A DNA stretch of 64,000 nucleotides from Schistosoma haematobium (lineage: Eukaryota; Platyhelminthes; Trematoda; Strigeidida; Schistosomatidae). Location: assembly GCF_000699445.3 (NCBI RefSeq), contig NC_067196.1, forward strand, positions 2,604,001-2,668,000, read 5' to 3'. The notes under the pieces were generated by a model, which saw nothing but the letters and a program-made list of their open reading frames with translations, searched no databases and was not told where the DNA came from. Below, one piece after another: positions 1 to 10,295 of this stretch. Each line of letters begins with the position of its first letter. The stretch's first letter is position 1. Position numbers and translations under genes: made by a program.

Positions 1-117
1 AACGGCCACCCAATGCTTCCAGGTTTCCCATGGTAGTCTAGCTTCAATTGACTCATGATTTTAATCAGTGAAATTTCAAAAAAAGCTCCACAAAACCCCT
101 TCTAATTGAATTATTCA
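1..117 (+). mobile_element. SINE-B 3' part, cut by window start
   Basis: The first bases match the region downstream of the hammerhead-like segment in the SINE copy at 8528-8797: a GGCC core, the 'gcttccaggttt' block, then the 'tagcttcaattgactcatga' block. It ends in the family tail with 'ccacaaaaccccttct'. The same 3' end appears reversed at 16,180-16,280 and 16,905-17,095. The tRNA-like head lies outside the window. Confidence 0.7.
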
Positions 118-456
118 TTTGAATTCTAGATCCGTTTATTTCAGTTCTGTTGTTAAAAGAGAGTATCACAATGGGATCCTTTATATCGTAAACTACTATG
201 ATTTGGAATTAAATACGTAAAGGAGGTCTGTCATTGTTGAAACAAATGGGTATAATGCTAATTGATAGATAGATAATATGAAGTGATACATTATGACTGA
301 GTGATAGGTGTTCACGAGATTGAATTATCAACATAGCTTTTTGATTTGACTGTGATACTATATGACAAGACGAATTTTTAAAAGAACGGTTTTTTTCATG
401 AATGTAACACACTTCTGTACAAAATATCGAACGGAGGAATTCATTTAAAGAATAGA
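118..456. other. AT-rich spacer, no feature seen
   Basis: No splice-flanked open frame, RNA motif or recognised repeat was seen here. The short minus-strand frame at 209-412 has no family features. Confidence 0.5.
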
Positions 457-3400
457 CTTACTTACTTACTTATTTACGCCTGTTACTCCCAATGGAGCAT
501 AGGCCGCTGACCAGCATTCTCCAACCCACTCTGTCCTGGGCCTTCTTTTCTAGTTCCATCCAATTCTTGCTCATTTTTCTCATGTCTATCTCCATTTCCC
601 GGCGTAGTGTGTTCTTTGGTCTTCCTCTTTTCCTTTGGCCTTGAGGATTCCATGTGAGGGCTTGTCTTGTGACGCAGTTGGGTGCTTTCCTCAATGTGTG
701 TCCTATCCACTTCCAGCGCTTCTTCCTGATTTCTTCCTCCGCTTGGATCTGGTTTGTTCTCTCCCACAATACGTTGTTGCTAATAGTGTCCGGCCAATGG
801 ATCTGAAGTATTTTGCGTAGACAATTGTTAATAAACACCTGTATTTTCTGGATGATGGCTTTCGTAGTTCTCCAGGTTTCTGCCCCATACAGTAGAACTG
901 TCTTGACATTTGTATTGAAAATCCTGACCTTGGTGTTGGTTGACAGTTGCTTTGAATTCCAGATGTTCCTCAGTTGTAAATATGCTGCTCTTGTTTTACC
1001 GATCCGCTCCTTCACATCTGCATCAGATCCACCCTGTTCATCAATGATGCTGCTCAAATACGTAAAGGTTTTTACATCTTCCAAATCTTCTCCGTCAATT
1101 GTGATTGGATTGGTGCATACTGTGTTGTATCGGAGAATCCTGCTTTTCCCTTTGTGTATATTGAGACCTACTGCTGCTGAGGCTGCTGCCACACTGTTCG
1201 TCTTCTCCCGCATCTGTTGTTGCGTTTGGGATAGAAGGGTCAGATCATCTGCGAAGTCCAGATCGTCCAACTGCATCCTAGATATCCATTGTATCCCGCG
1301 CTTCCCTTCAGACGTTGACGTCTTCATGATTCAGTCGATCACCAGGAGAAAGAGAAAGGGTGAGAGTAAGTAACCTTGCATGACACCGGTCTTCACTTCG
1401 AACGACTTTGTCAACTGTCCTCCATGCACGATTTTGCAGTGTAATCCATCATATGAGTTCTGTATGATATTGACTATCTTCTGAGGCACGCCGTAGTGTC
1501 GAAGAAGTTTCCATAGTGTTGTTCTGTCCACGCTGTCAAATGCCTTTTCGTAGTCAATGAAGTTGATGTAGAGTGATGAATTCCATTCAATTGATTGTTC
1601 CACAATGATCCGTAGAGTTGCGATTTGGTCTGTACACGATCTATCCTTACGGAACCCTGCCTGTTGGTCACGAAGTTGGGCGTCTACGCAGTCCTTCATC
1701 CTGTTTAACAATACCCTGTTGAAGACTTTTCCCGGTATTGAGAGAAGAGTGATGCCCCTGTAATTATCACAGTTGCTGAGATCGCCTTTCTTCGGTATTT
1801 TGATCAGAAGTCCTTCTTTCCAGTCTTTTGGTACTTGTTCCTCATCCCAAATCTTGCTGAAGAGAATGTGAAGTATCCTTGCAGTTGCCGCTACGTCTGC
1901 TTTTAGTGCCTCTGCCGGGATGTTGTCCGGTCCTGCTGCTTTGCCACTCTTGATTTGTCTGATGGCCATGCTGATTTCTTCAATTGTTGGTGGGCCAACA
2001 TTGATTGGGAGGTCCGTGGGTGCTTTTTCGATGTTGGGTGGGTTCAGTGGGGCTGGTCGATTCAAGAGTTCTTTGAAGTGTTCTACCCACCTGTTTTGTT
2101 GCTCTTCAATGTTGGTGATTACCTTGCCTTCCTTGCTTTTCACTGGTCGTTCTGGTTTGCGGCGATTTCCAGAGAGTTTCTTTGTCGTGTCATATAATTG
2201 TCTCATGTTTCCTTCTCTTGCAGCCTTTTCCGCCGTCGTTGCTAATTCTTCCACATATTTACATTTGTCGGTTCTGATGCTCCTCTTCACTTGTTTGTTT
2301 ACTTCTGTGTATTCAGCTTGTGCCTTGGCATTTTCTGCTCTTGTTCGACTGGTATTAATTGCTGCCTTCTTGTTCCTTCTTTCTTGAATCTTATCCAGTG
2401 TATCAACAGTGATCCATTCCTTGTGATGGTGCTTCTTGTGGCCCAGGACCTCATGACATGTTGAAGTGATTGCTTCTCTGATCCCCTTCCAGTTGCTCTC
2501 CACAGTAGATCCCTCTCCATTGAGTAGATCATGAAAGGCCTGGAACTTGTTGCTGAGGATTATCTTGAATTTGTTGAGTTTGTTAGTATCCTGAAGAAAG
2601 GCCGTATTGAACTTTTGTGATATTGTCCGCCCCGTTGTCCAGAGCTTCTTGAGTTTCAATTTCATCTTGGCGACCAGCAAGTGATGATCTGAGGCTATGT
2701 CAGCACCTCTCTTGATTCGCACGTCTTCCATCGTCCTCCCGAACGTTTTGTTGATGCAAATGTGGTCGATCTCGTTCTGCGTAGTGTGATCCGGTGAAGT
2801 CCATGTGGTTTTGTGAATGCGCTTATGTGGGAATATGGTGCCGCCTATGACCAGCTTATTGAAGGCACATAGATTTGCAAATCTCTCACCATTTTCGTTC
2901 CTTTCTCCCAGTCCGTGTCGTCCCATGATGTCTTCATATCCAGTGTTGTCCGTTCCAACCTTGGCGTTGAAATCTCCCATCAGAATGGTCAGGCCCTTTG
3001 TTGGGCACTTCTCGACGATTGGCTGCAGCCTATTGTAGAATTGATCTTTAGCGTCTTCATTGTAGTCGTTGGTAGGCGCATAGCATTGAATGATGTTCAT
3101 TGAAATACCTTCTTTCTTTGTTTTGAAGGAGGCTTTGATGATCCTTGGTCCATGAGATTCCCATCCTATAAGCGCATTTTGCGCTTGTTTGGACAGTATC
3201 AATGCAACTCCTTGTGTATGTGGTGCATTTTCTTCTTCATGGCCGGAGTTTAACAGGAGCTCTCCTGTAGTTAGTCGTTGTTGTCCAACTTGTGTCCAAT
3301 GTGTTTCACTGATCCCAAGTACCTCTAGGTTGTATCTTCTCATTTCTTCAGCAATTTGGAAGTCTCTCCCGGTGTCCCACATTGTACGAACATTCCATGT

Positions 3401-3682
3401 ACCTAAATAAATGGTCGCTCTGGTTGTCAGAAGGGGCATCGGCCTCGTAACTTTTGAAGGAATTCGGCTTTCATCATGAGGCGTCATAATTCTTCTAAAT
3501 GAAGACCTTCTGACTCCCAGGGCAGAGTTTAAAAGGTTTGAATAATTTTTTCTGGTTAGCGTTTTTTTAGCGAGTTAGTTTTCTACGGGATGGGGACGCT
3601 AACCCCATGCCCAACCCTCCTCCTTTATCCTAGCTTGGGACCGGCAGTAGCCCCCAGAGGGACTCCAGGCGGAGTATACTAT
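457..3682 (-). mobile_element. RTE-clade non-LTR retrotransposon, near full length
   Basis: This minus-strand LINE has a G-rich 5' leader of about 195 bases, one long endonuclease plus reverse transcriptase frame, and almost no 3' UTR. The TAA stop lies inside a terminal tetranucleotide run (TAAG repeats, 457-479 on the complement), a tail style typical of RTE elements. The 5' end is placed near 3682, where the element-like GC-rich leader gives way to AT-rich DNA. No convincing target duplication was found. By family knowledge it belongs to the schistosome SR2/Perere-3 type of RTE; the subfamily is not resolved. Confidence 0.9.
470..3487 (-). pseudogene. RTE endonuclease/reverse transcriptase ORF with one in-frame stop
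   Basis: The frame runs about 1005 codons from the ATG at 3487 to the stop at 470, broken only by a TGA at 1331-1333 (codon 719). The N-terminal APE-type endonuclease (about residues 25-270) keeps GTWNVRT, ISETHW, YAPTND, MGDFNAKVG, EIDHI and SDHH. The reverse transcriptase (about residues 500-850) keeps the FIDYEKAFDSVD motif and the catalytic FADD motif, which lies just after the stop. The C-terminal region has the H/C-rich [12 protein letters not shown] segment. The TGA stands in the segment after FLFLLVID; family knowledge suggests Trp there, so one G-to-A change could explain it. The protein would copy element RNA at a nicked target. This copy is probably inactive unless the stop is read through or is a sequencing error. 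Confidence 0.88.
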
Positions 3683-3703
3683 TCAATATTTTCATAAAAT
3701 CAA

Positions 3704-4212
3704 TGTTATATCCGAGCGAAGATTAAATCATGAGTAACGTCTGAGCCAAATTACTTGATTAATATTATCTATATATTCTTATGGCATAACTATTCAGTAA
3801 CTAGATTATGTATATTTATATTCCTCTTATTATAGGCTTATTTTGACCTATAAATTATTATTATACAATTTCATGTTCGTAAACTATGTTAAGTTTATTG
3901 ACTACTGCCTCCCACATTGACAGTCACTTTTTGGCTTTATTGTGTACAAATGTTATTTCCTATTTTATGGTGAGTTGCGGTCTGTTTAGTTGATATATAA
4001 ACCCAGCATGTCTGAAATAAATGATTCGATTCGATTCGCATAGTAAAGGGGCTGGTATTGGTGTTCTGGACTCAAGTGGACGGGCTAGGCGAACATAGGA
4101 CCAATAAGGGCGCTAGACTGCCCATACCGGTCGAACGTCATTGGTTTGGCATAGTACTAAGATTGTATAAGTCGTATTTTGATTGGTGGATAGATCACAC
4201 AAAGTCACAACA
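3704..4212 (+). mobile_element. Solo-LTR-like element, family 1, copy 1 (plus)
   Basis: About 509 bp, starting TGTTATATCCGAGCG and ending near 'cacaaca'. Inside are a TATA-like 'gatatataaaccc' (about 3992) and an AATAAA (about 4016) followed by a repeated 'gattcgattcg'. It aligns along its whole length with the reversed element at 5064-5575. The flanks ATCAA (3699-3703) and ATCAT (4213-4217) may be a decayed 5-bp target duplication. TG...CA ends, a promoter-like box and a polyadenylation signal suggest a solo LTR. A MITE-like element is the alternative. No internal gag-pol sequence is present. Confidence 0.72.
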
Positions 4213-5019
4213 ATCATCGACCCCATAATTAGCTGCCAAATTATCTGTTATGTGACCTTTTCACATTCATCTGTTTTTATAGTTGTAGGCTTTTGGTATT
4301 TTTATTATATTTCTTTATATGAATATTTAGTAGTGCTAAGGTTTTCTTAAACAGATTAATTCAATACAATTACTTATGAATACAGGAATTATTATCGGTG
4401 ATATTTTTTTAAAAAAAAGACTTGTTTAAGGTCCTCAATTTTAATTGTAGTATCGTGAAGAAGTCGAAGATCTTGAGTTTTATTCCCACGAGTGGAATCA
4501 TGTATGTGCCCTGCTAAGTAGTCATATACTGGGACAAAATAGTCATCTAGTGCTTCCAGTTTTTCACTAGTGGTCTAAGATTGATCAGTTCATGGTTTCT
4601 AACTTTGTTTACCATATGAGTATTGATTTTGTTTTTAAGTTTTAATAAATCCACTGAATAAACATCATTTGCTATATTTGACTGAGTTGCATCATAACAC
4701 ATAATTCAATATGTGACACCATTAATGTACTATCGATCATTTCATAATCTCCTGGAAATGATAGACATACTGTTTATTCTAGTGGGATTTGTATCTACAG
4801 AGGGAAAAAAAGGTGGCACATTATTTGAAAATATGTGGTTTGTAAATTATTATGACTGAGCGTTTGTCACAGAGATGTTAGTAATGCGAAGGATATTATG
4901 TAAGCAAAATGCATTATTTTCAGAATATACATAATAATAGTCATCAGTTGTGTATAAATACAGTTTCCTTAATAAGTAGTATTGTATAGGAAACCTAAAT
5001 GTACCATGAAATTGGCGTA
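4213..5019. other. AT-rich spacer between inverted LTR-like copies
   Basis: No gene or recognised repeat was seen. The sequence is AT-rich with short poly-A and poly-T runs and no long open frame. Confidence 0.5.
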
Positions 5020-5640
5020 ACTATGGTGTCATAACTAACTGGTAGCTAGCAGTAGAATGGAGGTATTATGTCCGGCTTTTTATCACGTGACTTATCCACC
5101 AACAAAAATACGACTTATACAATCTTAGCCCTGTGCCAAACCAACGACTTTCGACCGGTATGAGCAGCCTAGAGTCCTTTTTGGTCCTATGCCCACTTAA
5201 CCCGTCCACTTGAGTCGAGAACACCAGCACCAACTTCCAATATGCGAATCGAATCATTTATTTCAGACATACTGGGTTTATATATCAATCAGACAGACTA
5301 CAACGTACCATAAAATAGGAAAACACATTTGTACACAATAAAGCCAAAAAGTGGTTGTGAACGTGAGAGGCAGTAGTCAATAAACTGAACATAGCTTAAG
5401 AACCGTAATTCGTACAATATTAATATATCGGTCAAAATAAAGTTTATAACAAGGGGAATATAAATATACCTAATCTAATTATTGAATAGTTATGCCATAA
5501 GAATATATAGATAATATTAGTCAATTAATATGTCTCAGAAGTTACTCGTGATTTAATCTTCGCTCGGACATAACAGGAGGATTCGACAGCTGGACGTACC
5601 TGTATACTCCAGTTGATGTTCACTCTACCACTCCAATCCA
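5020..5640 (-). mobile_element. SINE-A (Sm-alpha-like) fragment split by an LTR-like element
   Basis: On the minus strand, 5640-5576 reads GTGAACATCAACT, CAGGTACGTCCAGCTG and so on, matching the segment before the hammerhead in the SINE copy at 9195-9494. Beyond the inserted element, 5063 downward continues with 'ccattctactgctagctacc', matching the segment just after the hammerhead. The central ribozyme core is missing, so this copy lost its core independently of the insertion. The outer limit near 5020 is approximate. Confidence 0.68.
5064..5575 (-). mobile_element. Solo-LTR-like element, family 1, copy 2 (minus), clean TSD
   Basis: 512 bp. It begins TGTTATGTCCG on the minus strand and ends CGGACATAATA, so the ends form an 11-bp inverted repeat with one mismatch. 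The flanks are identical: GGAGG at 5059-5063 and GGAGG at 5576-5580, a 5-bp target duplication. Internal features match copy 1: a TATA-like box, AATAAA and the 'gattcgattcg' segment. It sits inside a SINE fragment. The LTR reading is favoured; the lineage (Ty3/gypsy or BEL/Pao) cannot be told from an LTR alone. Confidence 0.8.
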
Positions 5641-5875
5641 GTCTTTTATTGGCGATATTGAAGCAATCGACACAGGATGCACGTGTGTCAATAAGAGACT
5701 GATCAGTTGCAATCTTATACATCGATTGAAAGCTTCAAACAACCAATAAAAAAGTGAATTTAAACTTCACCCTATCTCACAAGCTAGTGGCTATGAGGAC
5801 TCAGTAGCTAAGTGGATAACGTGATGGCGTTTTAAGCGAACGGTACTGGGTTCGAGTGCCGAAGTGAATATATAT
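5641..5875 (+). mobile_element. SINE-A tail followed by SINE-A head (plus)
   Basis: 5641-5755 matches the SINE-A 3' tail ('cacaggatgcac', 'gactgatcagttg'). From about 5756 the head follows, with 'acttcaccctatctcacaag'. A pol III A-box-like TAGCTAAGTGG is at 5805-5815 and a B-box-like GGTTCGAGTGC at 5849-5859. The head stops at about 5875 in a TA run, before the hammerhead region. Tail-then-head order matches the dimer arrangement at 9195-9630. Confidence 0.66.
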
Positions 5876-6745
5876 ATAGCTATTAATGACTTAATTTAGA
5901 ATTTCAAGTTCTATAGGATTATTAAGTGCCTTTGTATGTTTCTGAGTTTTCAAGTACGGTACGACAGAATTAAAACATACTACAAAACAACTAAAACCGT
6001 TTTCAATGCTTCATTTCGTATAAAGCATATGATTCTCTTTATGTCAACTCTAAACTGTCTACAGATTAGAATTTATCTATTATAATACCTTTGATGTTGG
6101 AGAGTCGTCTTTTAAAATGTTGACTTGAGCTAAAGAACATCTAAACTACACAAAAAATGCATCTCATTATCTTGTAGAACTTTGAATTCTAAATTAAGTC
6201 AGTAATAGTTATATATCCCATCTTTAATGGTCATCAAATCCATATCAAAACAATCCGAAAAAAGCTTTCCCAACTATAATGAAAGGCAAGTGGCTTAAAC
6301 TTTCCATATATTGTTAAATCCTAATGTCCTCAATAGAATACAAAGCCTTACCATCCATCCAATTCGGACCATCTATTCAAGCTACTATATCGGATTCTAT
6401 TCATATCTCACACCATTTTCATATTATAAATATCGCATGTATCACACTTATTACCATACCATATCATACCATAGACAAAAAGACACAAGTATATCTCATG
6501 AATACTACCTTGACCTGAGTGACATAATAAATGGACTTGATCAGACCTGTTTTTTCTGATTGATTATATAAAATAGTTTTGCATTGTTCCTTTGTATTAC
6601 TACTAATGAAACGTGTATTATATTAATTTCATGGAAATCACGACTTGATCTAATTTAATTACTTATTCTCTGAAGAAGTGATTTACATTCAGTTGCGAAA
6701 CGTTTAAATCTTTTAGTATTACATGTGTTATAATGCAAATTTTCA
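5876..6745. other. AT-rich spacer, no gene seen
   Basis: Low-complexity AT-rich DNA. The plus-strand frame at 6311-6559 is Tyr/His/Ile-rich, lacks splice context and shows no domain, so it is not called. Confidence 0.45.
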
Positions 6746-7230
6746 AACCCCAAATGCCCTGGTATGGCCGAGAGTGGGGAGAGTCCGCTCTCCCTCTCGA
6801 AATGCTCTCACATGGCCACGCGTATATAGCCTCTGCCAGGGAAGTCCTACTCACTGCCTTCTCGTGGCGGGGGTGTTGTTTACGAAAATGAGAGGACGAA
6901 AAGCGAATGTTCGGGGCTTTAACCGGATTCCAAACCAATGGTGCACATGGGTTGGCTCCAGTATCCTGCGGGAACAAATGGCGTATGAACCAATCGTTGG
7001 TCACCGGCTTCCATGGGACTGCATCTCCTTACGATGCTCCACTGCCCTGTGGATCAGACCATCAGGTCGAAGGCTCGGGGAGTGGTCCCCTAAGAAAACC
7101 ACCTGCTTCGGTTTGGGTACCCGGGCAGTATTACAGCCCTCACACATATCGAATGAGATTTGTGTGGCGCATATGTATTTGGTGCCTCCATGTACCAATA
7201 CCTATGTGTTAAAATAATAATAATAATGTA
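6746..7230 (+). mobile_element. LINE-derived short repeat (~480 bp), copy a
   Basis: It starts near 'caaatgccctggtatggccg' and ends with 'ctatgtgttaaaataataat'. The first ~410 bases match the 5' region of the LINE at 27,060-28,915, and the last ~65 bases match that element's 3' tail. No coding sequence lies between. This copy, like the LINE, lacks a ~50-base segment present in copies b, c and e, so two subfamilies exist. Confidence 0.8.
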
Positions 7231-7604
7231 TTAAAACAAGAAAATTTAGTCACATCATTAAAAGCATAGTGTACTGTATATCGCATTTCTTAGGTGATTA
7301 CAATTAAATATAGTTACACAGTGTACACTGAATATGAAGAATATACCATTATGAAATGTATTAATTAGCAATCAATATAAAATATATTCAGTTTGTTAGT
7401 TCTATTCTCAGTTATATGGTACTGAACAAAGATTGGTAGAGTAGATTGAAAGAAAAGTTGACTTAAACGAAGTACAAATCAAGAAAAGCAGATATTGAAC
7501 TAGAATACAAAGATGTTTTACCTAGCCTATTTGTGTTTTCTTCAATTCTCTAACTTTTGCATTATCGTAACAATAAATTAATGAATGAATGGTATATTTG
7601 TGGC
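7231..7604. other. AT-rich spacer, no feature seen
   Basis: No open frame with family features and no recognised repeat. Confidence 0.45.
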
Positions 7605-8074
7605 TTCCAAGTGCCCTGGTACGGCCGAAAGTGGGGAGAGTCAGCTCTCCCTCTCGAAATGCAATGACAGGGAAGTCCTACTCACTGCCTTCTCGACATC
7701 ACGATGTTGTTTGTGAAATTGAGAGGACGAAAAGCGAATGTCCGACGTTTTAACCGGGTTGGTGGATATGAAAGATTCACCTGGGAGAGTTGAAAAACCC
7801 TGATTCCAAACCAATGGTGTACATGGTTCCAGGATCCTATAGAAACAAATGGCGTACGAACCAATCGTTGATCATCGGTTACCGTAGGACTACATCATAT
7901 TAAGTTGTTTCACTGACTTGTAGATTAAACATTTAGGTCAAAGGCTCCGGGTGTGGCCTCCTAAGAAAACCACCTGTTTCGGTTTGGTCACCAGGACAGT
8001 ATCACAACCCTCACACAGATTTCATGATATATGTGGCGCTTGTATCAATGTTTATGTGTTTAAATAAATAAATA
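7605..8074 (+). mobile_element. LINE-derived short repeat, copy b
   Basis: Same family as 6746-7230, from 'gtgccctggtacggccg' to a tail of 'gtgtttaaataaataaat'. It keeps the extra ~50 bases ('cacctgggagagttg') but has a short deletion near the start (after 'ctctcgaaatgc'). Copies a and b are head-to-tail, separated by about 375 bases. Confidence 0.78.
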
Positions 8075-8367
8075 TTAGAATATAGTTTACAATAAGTCAT
8101 ATTGATAATACTGTTGCTTATTTGAAGCTGTTAGTGAAAATACTTACTTTCTTTACTGTTTATATTTCTGTTAAACGGACTAATTTATAATGAGTATTGG
8201 TTGGACTGATATTAGTAACAGTTGTAGTAGTTGATTCAGATAGATGTTAAGATGTTCCATCTGGAAAATTTTCATCGTAAAATTAAGTTTATGTCTAATG
8301 GATAAGACCTTTCAGAATGAAATTAATATGTACTACTGATATGTTGTATTTATTAATGTTACTATAT

Positions 8368-8436
8368 CAGAAACGGGTTTTGTGGATATTAAAATAATTT
8401 TAATGGTTGAGATGATGAGTTAATTGAAGCTCATTA
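8368..8436 (-). mobile_element. SINE-B 3' tail fragment
   Basis: On the plus strand, 'cgggttttgtggatatta' followed by 'gatgatgagttaattgaagc' is the reverse of the SINE-B 3' end. The rest of the element is absent. Confidence 0.5.
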
Positions 8437-8527
8437 GTGACGGTCTCCAAAAGGTATTTCCTGAAGTTCTAATGAGGAGCAGTGACCAGTTAACTTCAAC
8501 CAGGTCTGTTATGAGATAGTAAATCAC

Positions 8528-8797
8528 TTAAGACAATGTTGGATGTGTCGCTCAATTTCGTGGATTAGTTGAAGTTAGACATTAACACTGTTGGATGCCG
8601 GCTCAGTGGTTTAATTGTTAAGCGCTCGCGCGCGAGACCAACAGGTCCTGGGTTCGAATCTGGTGAGACGAGATCGTGGATGAGCACTGCTGGGAAGTCC
8701 AACAGTAGGAGGAAACGACTGTCCAGTGCTTCCAGGTTTTTCATGGTGGTCTAGCTTCAATAGACTCATGATGTTAACTATTAAAATTATATCACTA
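8528..8797 (+). mobile_element. SINE-B, tRNA-like SINE with hammerhead-like segment
   Basis: A tRNA-like head holds an A-box-like GGCTCAGTGG (about 8599-8608) and a B-box-like GGTTCGAATCT (8651-8661), spaced as in a tRNA-derived pol III promoter. Next comes a hammerhead-like segment (8685-8728), then the family body 'gcttccaggttt', 'tagcttcaatagactcatga'. Relatives in this window are at 1-117, 8368-8436, 16,180-16,280 and 16,905-17,095. It would rely on LINE proteins in trans to move. Confidence 0.8.
8685..8728 (+). ncRNA. Decayed hammerhead ribozyme in SINE-B
   Basis: The order CACTG - CTGGGAA - GTCC loop GGAG - GAAAC - short stem III - GTC - CAGTG follows the hammerhead layout, with stem I arms CACTG/CAGTG perfectly paired. 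The conserved core CUGANGA is changed at two positions (A6 to G, G8 to A), and the stem II closing pair is lost (G opposite G at 8711). The GAAA box and the GUC cleavage triplet are kept. Loss of G8, the proposed general acid, predicts no self-cleavage. Confidence 0.62.
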
Positions 8798-9194
8798 TAG
8801 TTGCTGTAAGACAATTATAATCTAATAACCATTGAATTATGCATAACAATCCATTAAGAAAAGGCTAAACATTTCTCGAAGGCATAGTTATATTCTAGAG
8901 AATAAATGAAAATAAACAATCATGATATATCTCAGGTTCATATACACCACTAAAATCGTACTGAATGAGAGAATGCATCCTTCCTAATGGTGATGTCAGA
9001 ATAAACTTCACATTACTTATTGTTAATCAGAATAAAAACTAAGGTAAATAAATGAAGCATCATATTTCGAAAATAAAACAAACCATCCAGTGTGAGGTTT
9101 TAATTGTGGTACCATATAGAAATATAATAAACAAAGAAGGGAGAAGTAAATATGATCACTAATGAATTAAGAAACTGAAATATTAAGATTTCTT
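8798..9194. other. AT-rich spacer, no feature seen
   Basis: No recognised gene, RNA or repeat. Confidence 0.45.
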
Positions 9195-9494
9195 GAATTA
9201 ACTTGGTTTTTGTTTTACTTGTATCTTCCCATTGTTGGCTTATGTGCATCCTGTGCGGATTACCTCAATACAGCCTTAAGTCACAAGCTGTTTGAGCAAA
9301 GATGGATAGTGGCTAGCAGTGAAATCCAGTTTCACGCGCGTTTCGTCCTATTTGGCACTAGTCAGCTGGATGTACCTGCATCAGAGTTGATGTTCATTCT
9401 GATGCTCGAACCCAGTACCGTTCGCTCCAAACTCCATCGCGTTATCCACTTAGCTACTGAGTCCTAACAACCACTAGCTTGTACAATGGGATGA
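9195..9494 (-). mobile_element. SINE-A (Sm-alpha-like), complete unit
   Basis: Minus-strand unit beginning near 9494 with 'acttcatcccattgtacaag'. An A-box-like TAGCTAAGTGG is at 9446-9456 and a B-box-like GGTTCGAGC at about 9403-9412. It continues through a hammerhead-like segment (9325-9371) to a tail with 'cacaggatgcacataagcc' and 'gggaagatacaagtaaaac'. The layout matches the known schistosome Sm-alpha SINE-like family. Confidence 0.82.
9325..9371 (-). ncRNA. Decayed Sm-alpha-type hammerhead ribozyme
   Basis: On the minus strand the arms TCCAG...CTGGA flank CTGACTA, a stem II of the 'ccaaatagg' type, GAAAC and the palindromic stem III ACGCGCGT. This is the layout known for Sm-alpha ribozymes. 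Two features predict loss of activity: the core reads CUGACUA instead of CUGANGA (G8 to U), and the base after the stem III GU is G, which is not a permitted NUH cleavage triplet. Confidence 0.75.
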
Positions 9495-9634
9495 AGTTTA
9501 ACTTCACTTGGTGTTGTTTTATTTGTATCTTCCCATTGCTATTTAGGACTACAATTGATCAGTGTCATGTCGGCTTATGTGCATCCTGTGCGAATTACCT
9601 CAATATAGCCTTAAGTCACAAGCTTTTTATGTAA
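9495..9634 (-). mobile_element. SINE-A 3' segment abutting the next unit head-to-tail
   Basis: The minus strand carries the SINE-A tail ('aagcttgtgacttaaggct', 'gcacataagccgacatgac', 'gggaagatacaaataaaac') ending exactly where the head of the 9195-9494 unit starts. The two form part of a head-to-tail dimer, as expected if multimeric copies were once processed by the ribozyme. Confidence 0.66.
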
Positions 9635-9657
9635 ACATATAGGATGAATGTTCTATT

Positions 9658-10173
9658 GTTGTAATAGATTTATTATTTTATTTTTGCACATAGATATTGG
9701 TACAAGGAGGCACCAAATACTTATGCGCCACATGAATCATCTGATTTGTGTGAGGGCTGTGATACTGCCCGGGTGCCCAAACCGAAGCAGGTGGTTTTCT
9801 CAGGGGGCCACACACAGAACCTTTGACCTAAATGTCTGATCCACAAGGCAGTGGAGCATCGTAAGGAGGTGCATTCACATGGCAGCCGGTGACCAACAAT
9901 TGGTTCATACCCTATTTGTTTCTTTAGGATACTGGAGCCCATGTGCACCATTGGTTCGGAATCAGGGTTTTCCAACTCCCCTAAGTGGACTCTCAATGTT
10001 CACTAACCCGGTTAGAGTGCCGGACATTCTCTTTTCGTCCTCTCAATTTTGTAAACAACACCCTTGGTGCGAGAAGGCAATGAGTAGGACTTCCCTGGCA
10101 GATGCTGTATACGCGTGGCCATGTGAGAGCGGACTTTCTCCACTCTCGGCCGTACCAGGGCATTTGGGGGCGG
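9658..10173 (-). mobile_element. LINE-derived short repeat, copy c
   Basis: Reverse-oriented member of the ~480-bp family. The tail lies on the left ('ttggtacaaggaggcacc') and the head on the right ('ggccgtaccagggcattt'). It keeps the ~50-base segment missing from copy a. No target duplication was recognised. Confidence 0.78.
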
Positions 10174-10295
10174 GATTATAACTCTTCATACAAACTGGGT
10201 TAAGTATAAGTAGTACATATCTATTAGGAATTCAGTAGTCAATATAATCTAAATTAATCGTTTGTTTTCTTCTTCTTCTTCTTCTCAAATTCTAG

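Noticed and set aside
813..2387. Plus-strand frames of 155-186 codons
   Set aside because: They lie antisense to the well-supported RTE coding frame and show no family features.
457..3703. Target-site duplication around the RTE element
   Set aside because: Only a short shared ATTCA-like string was visible on both sides, offset from the element ends, so it is not convincing.
6311..6559. 82-codon plus-strand frame as an upstream exon of the membrane-protein gene
   Set aside because: Tyr/His-rich low complexity, no acceptor and donor pair in a compatible phase that I could support.
6723..7217. Frames of about 100-164 codons in the ~480-bp repeats
   Set aside because: The repeats equal LINE 5' region plus 3' tail, and these frames are not kept between copies.
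8596..8665. True tRNA gene
   Set aside because: A- and B-box-like motifs are present, but no acceptor stem closes and the sequence continues into a SINE body shared with other copies.
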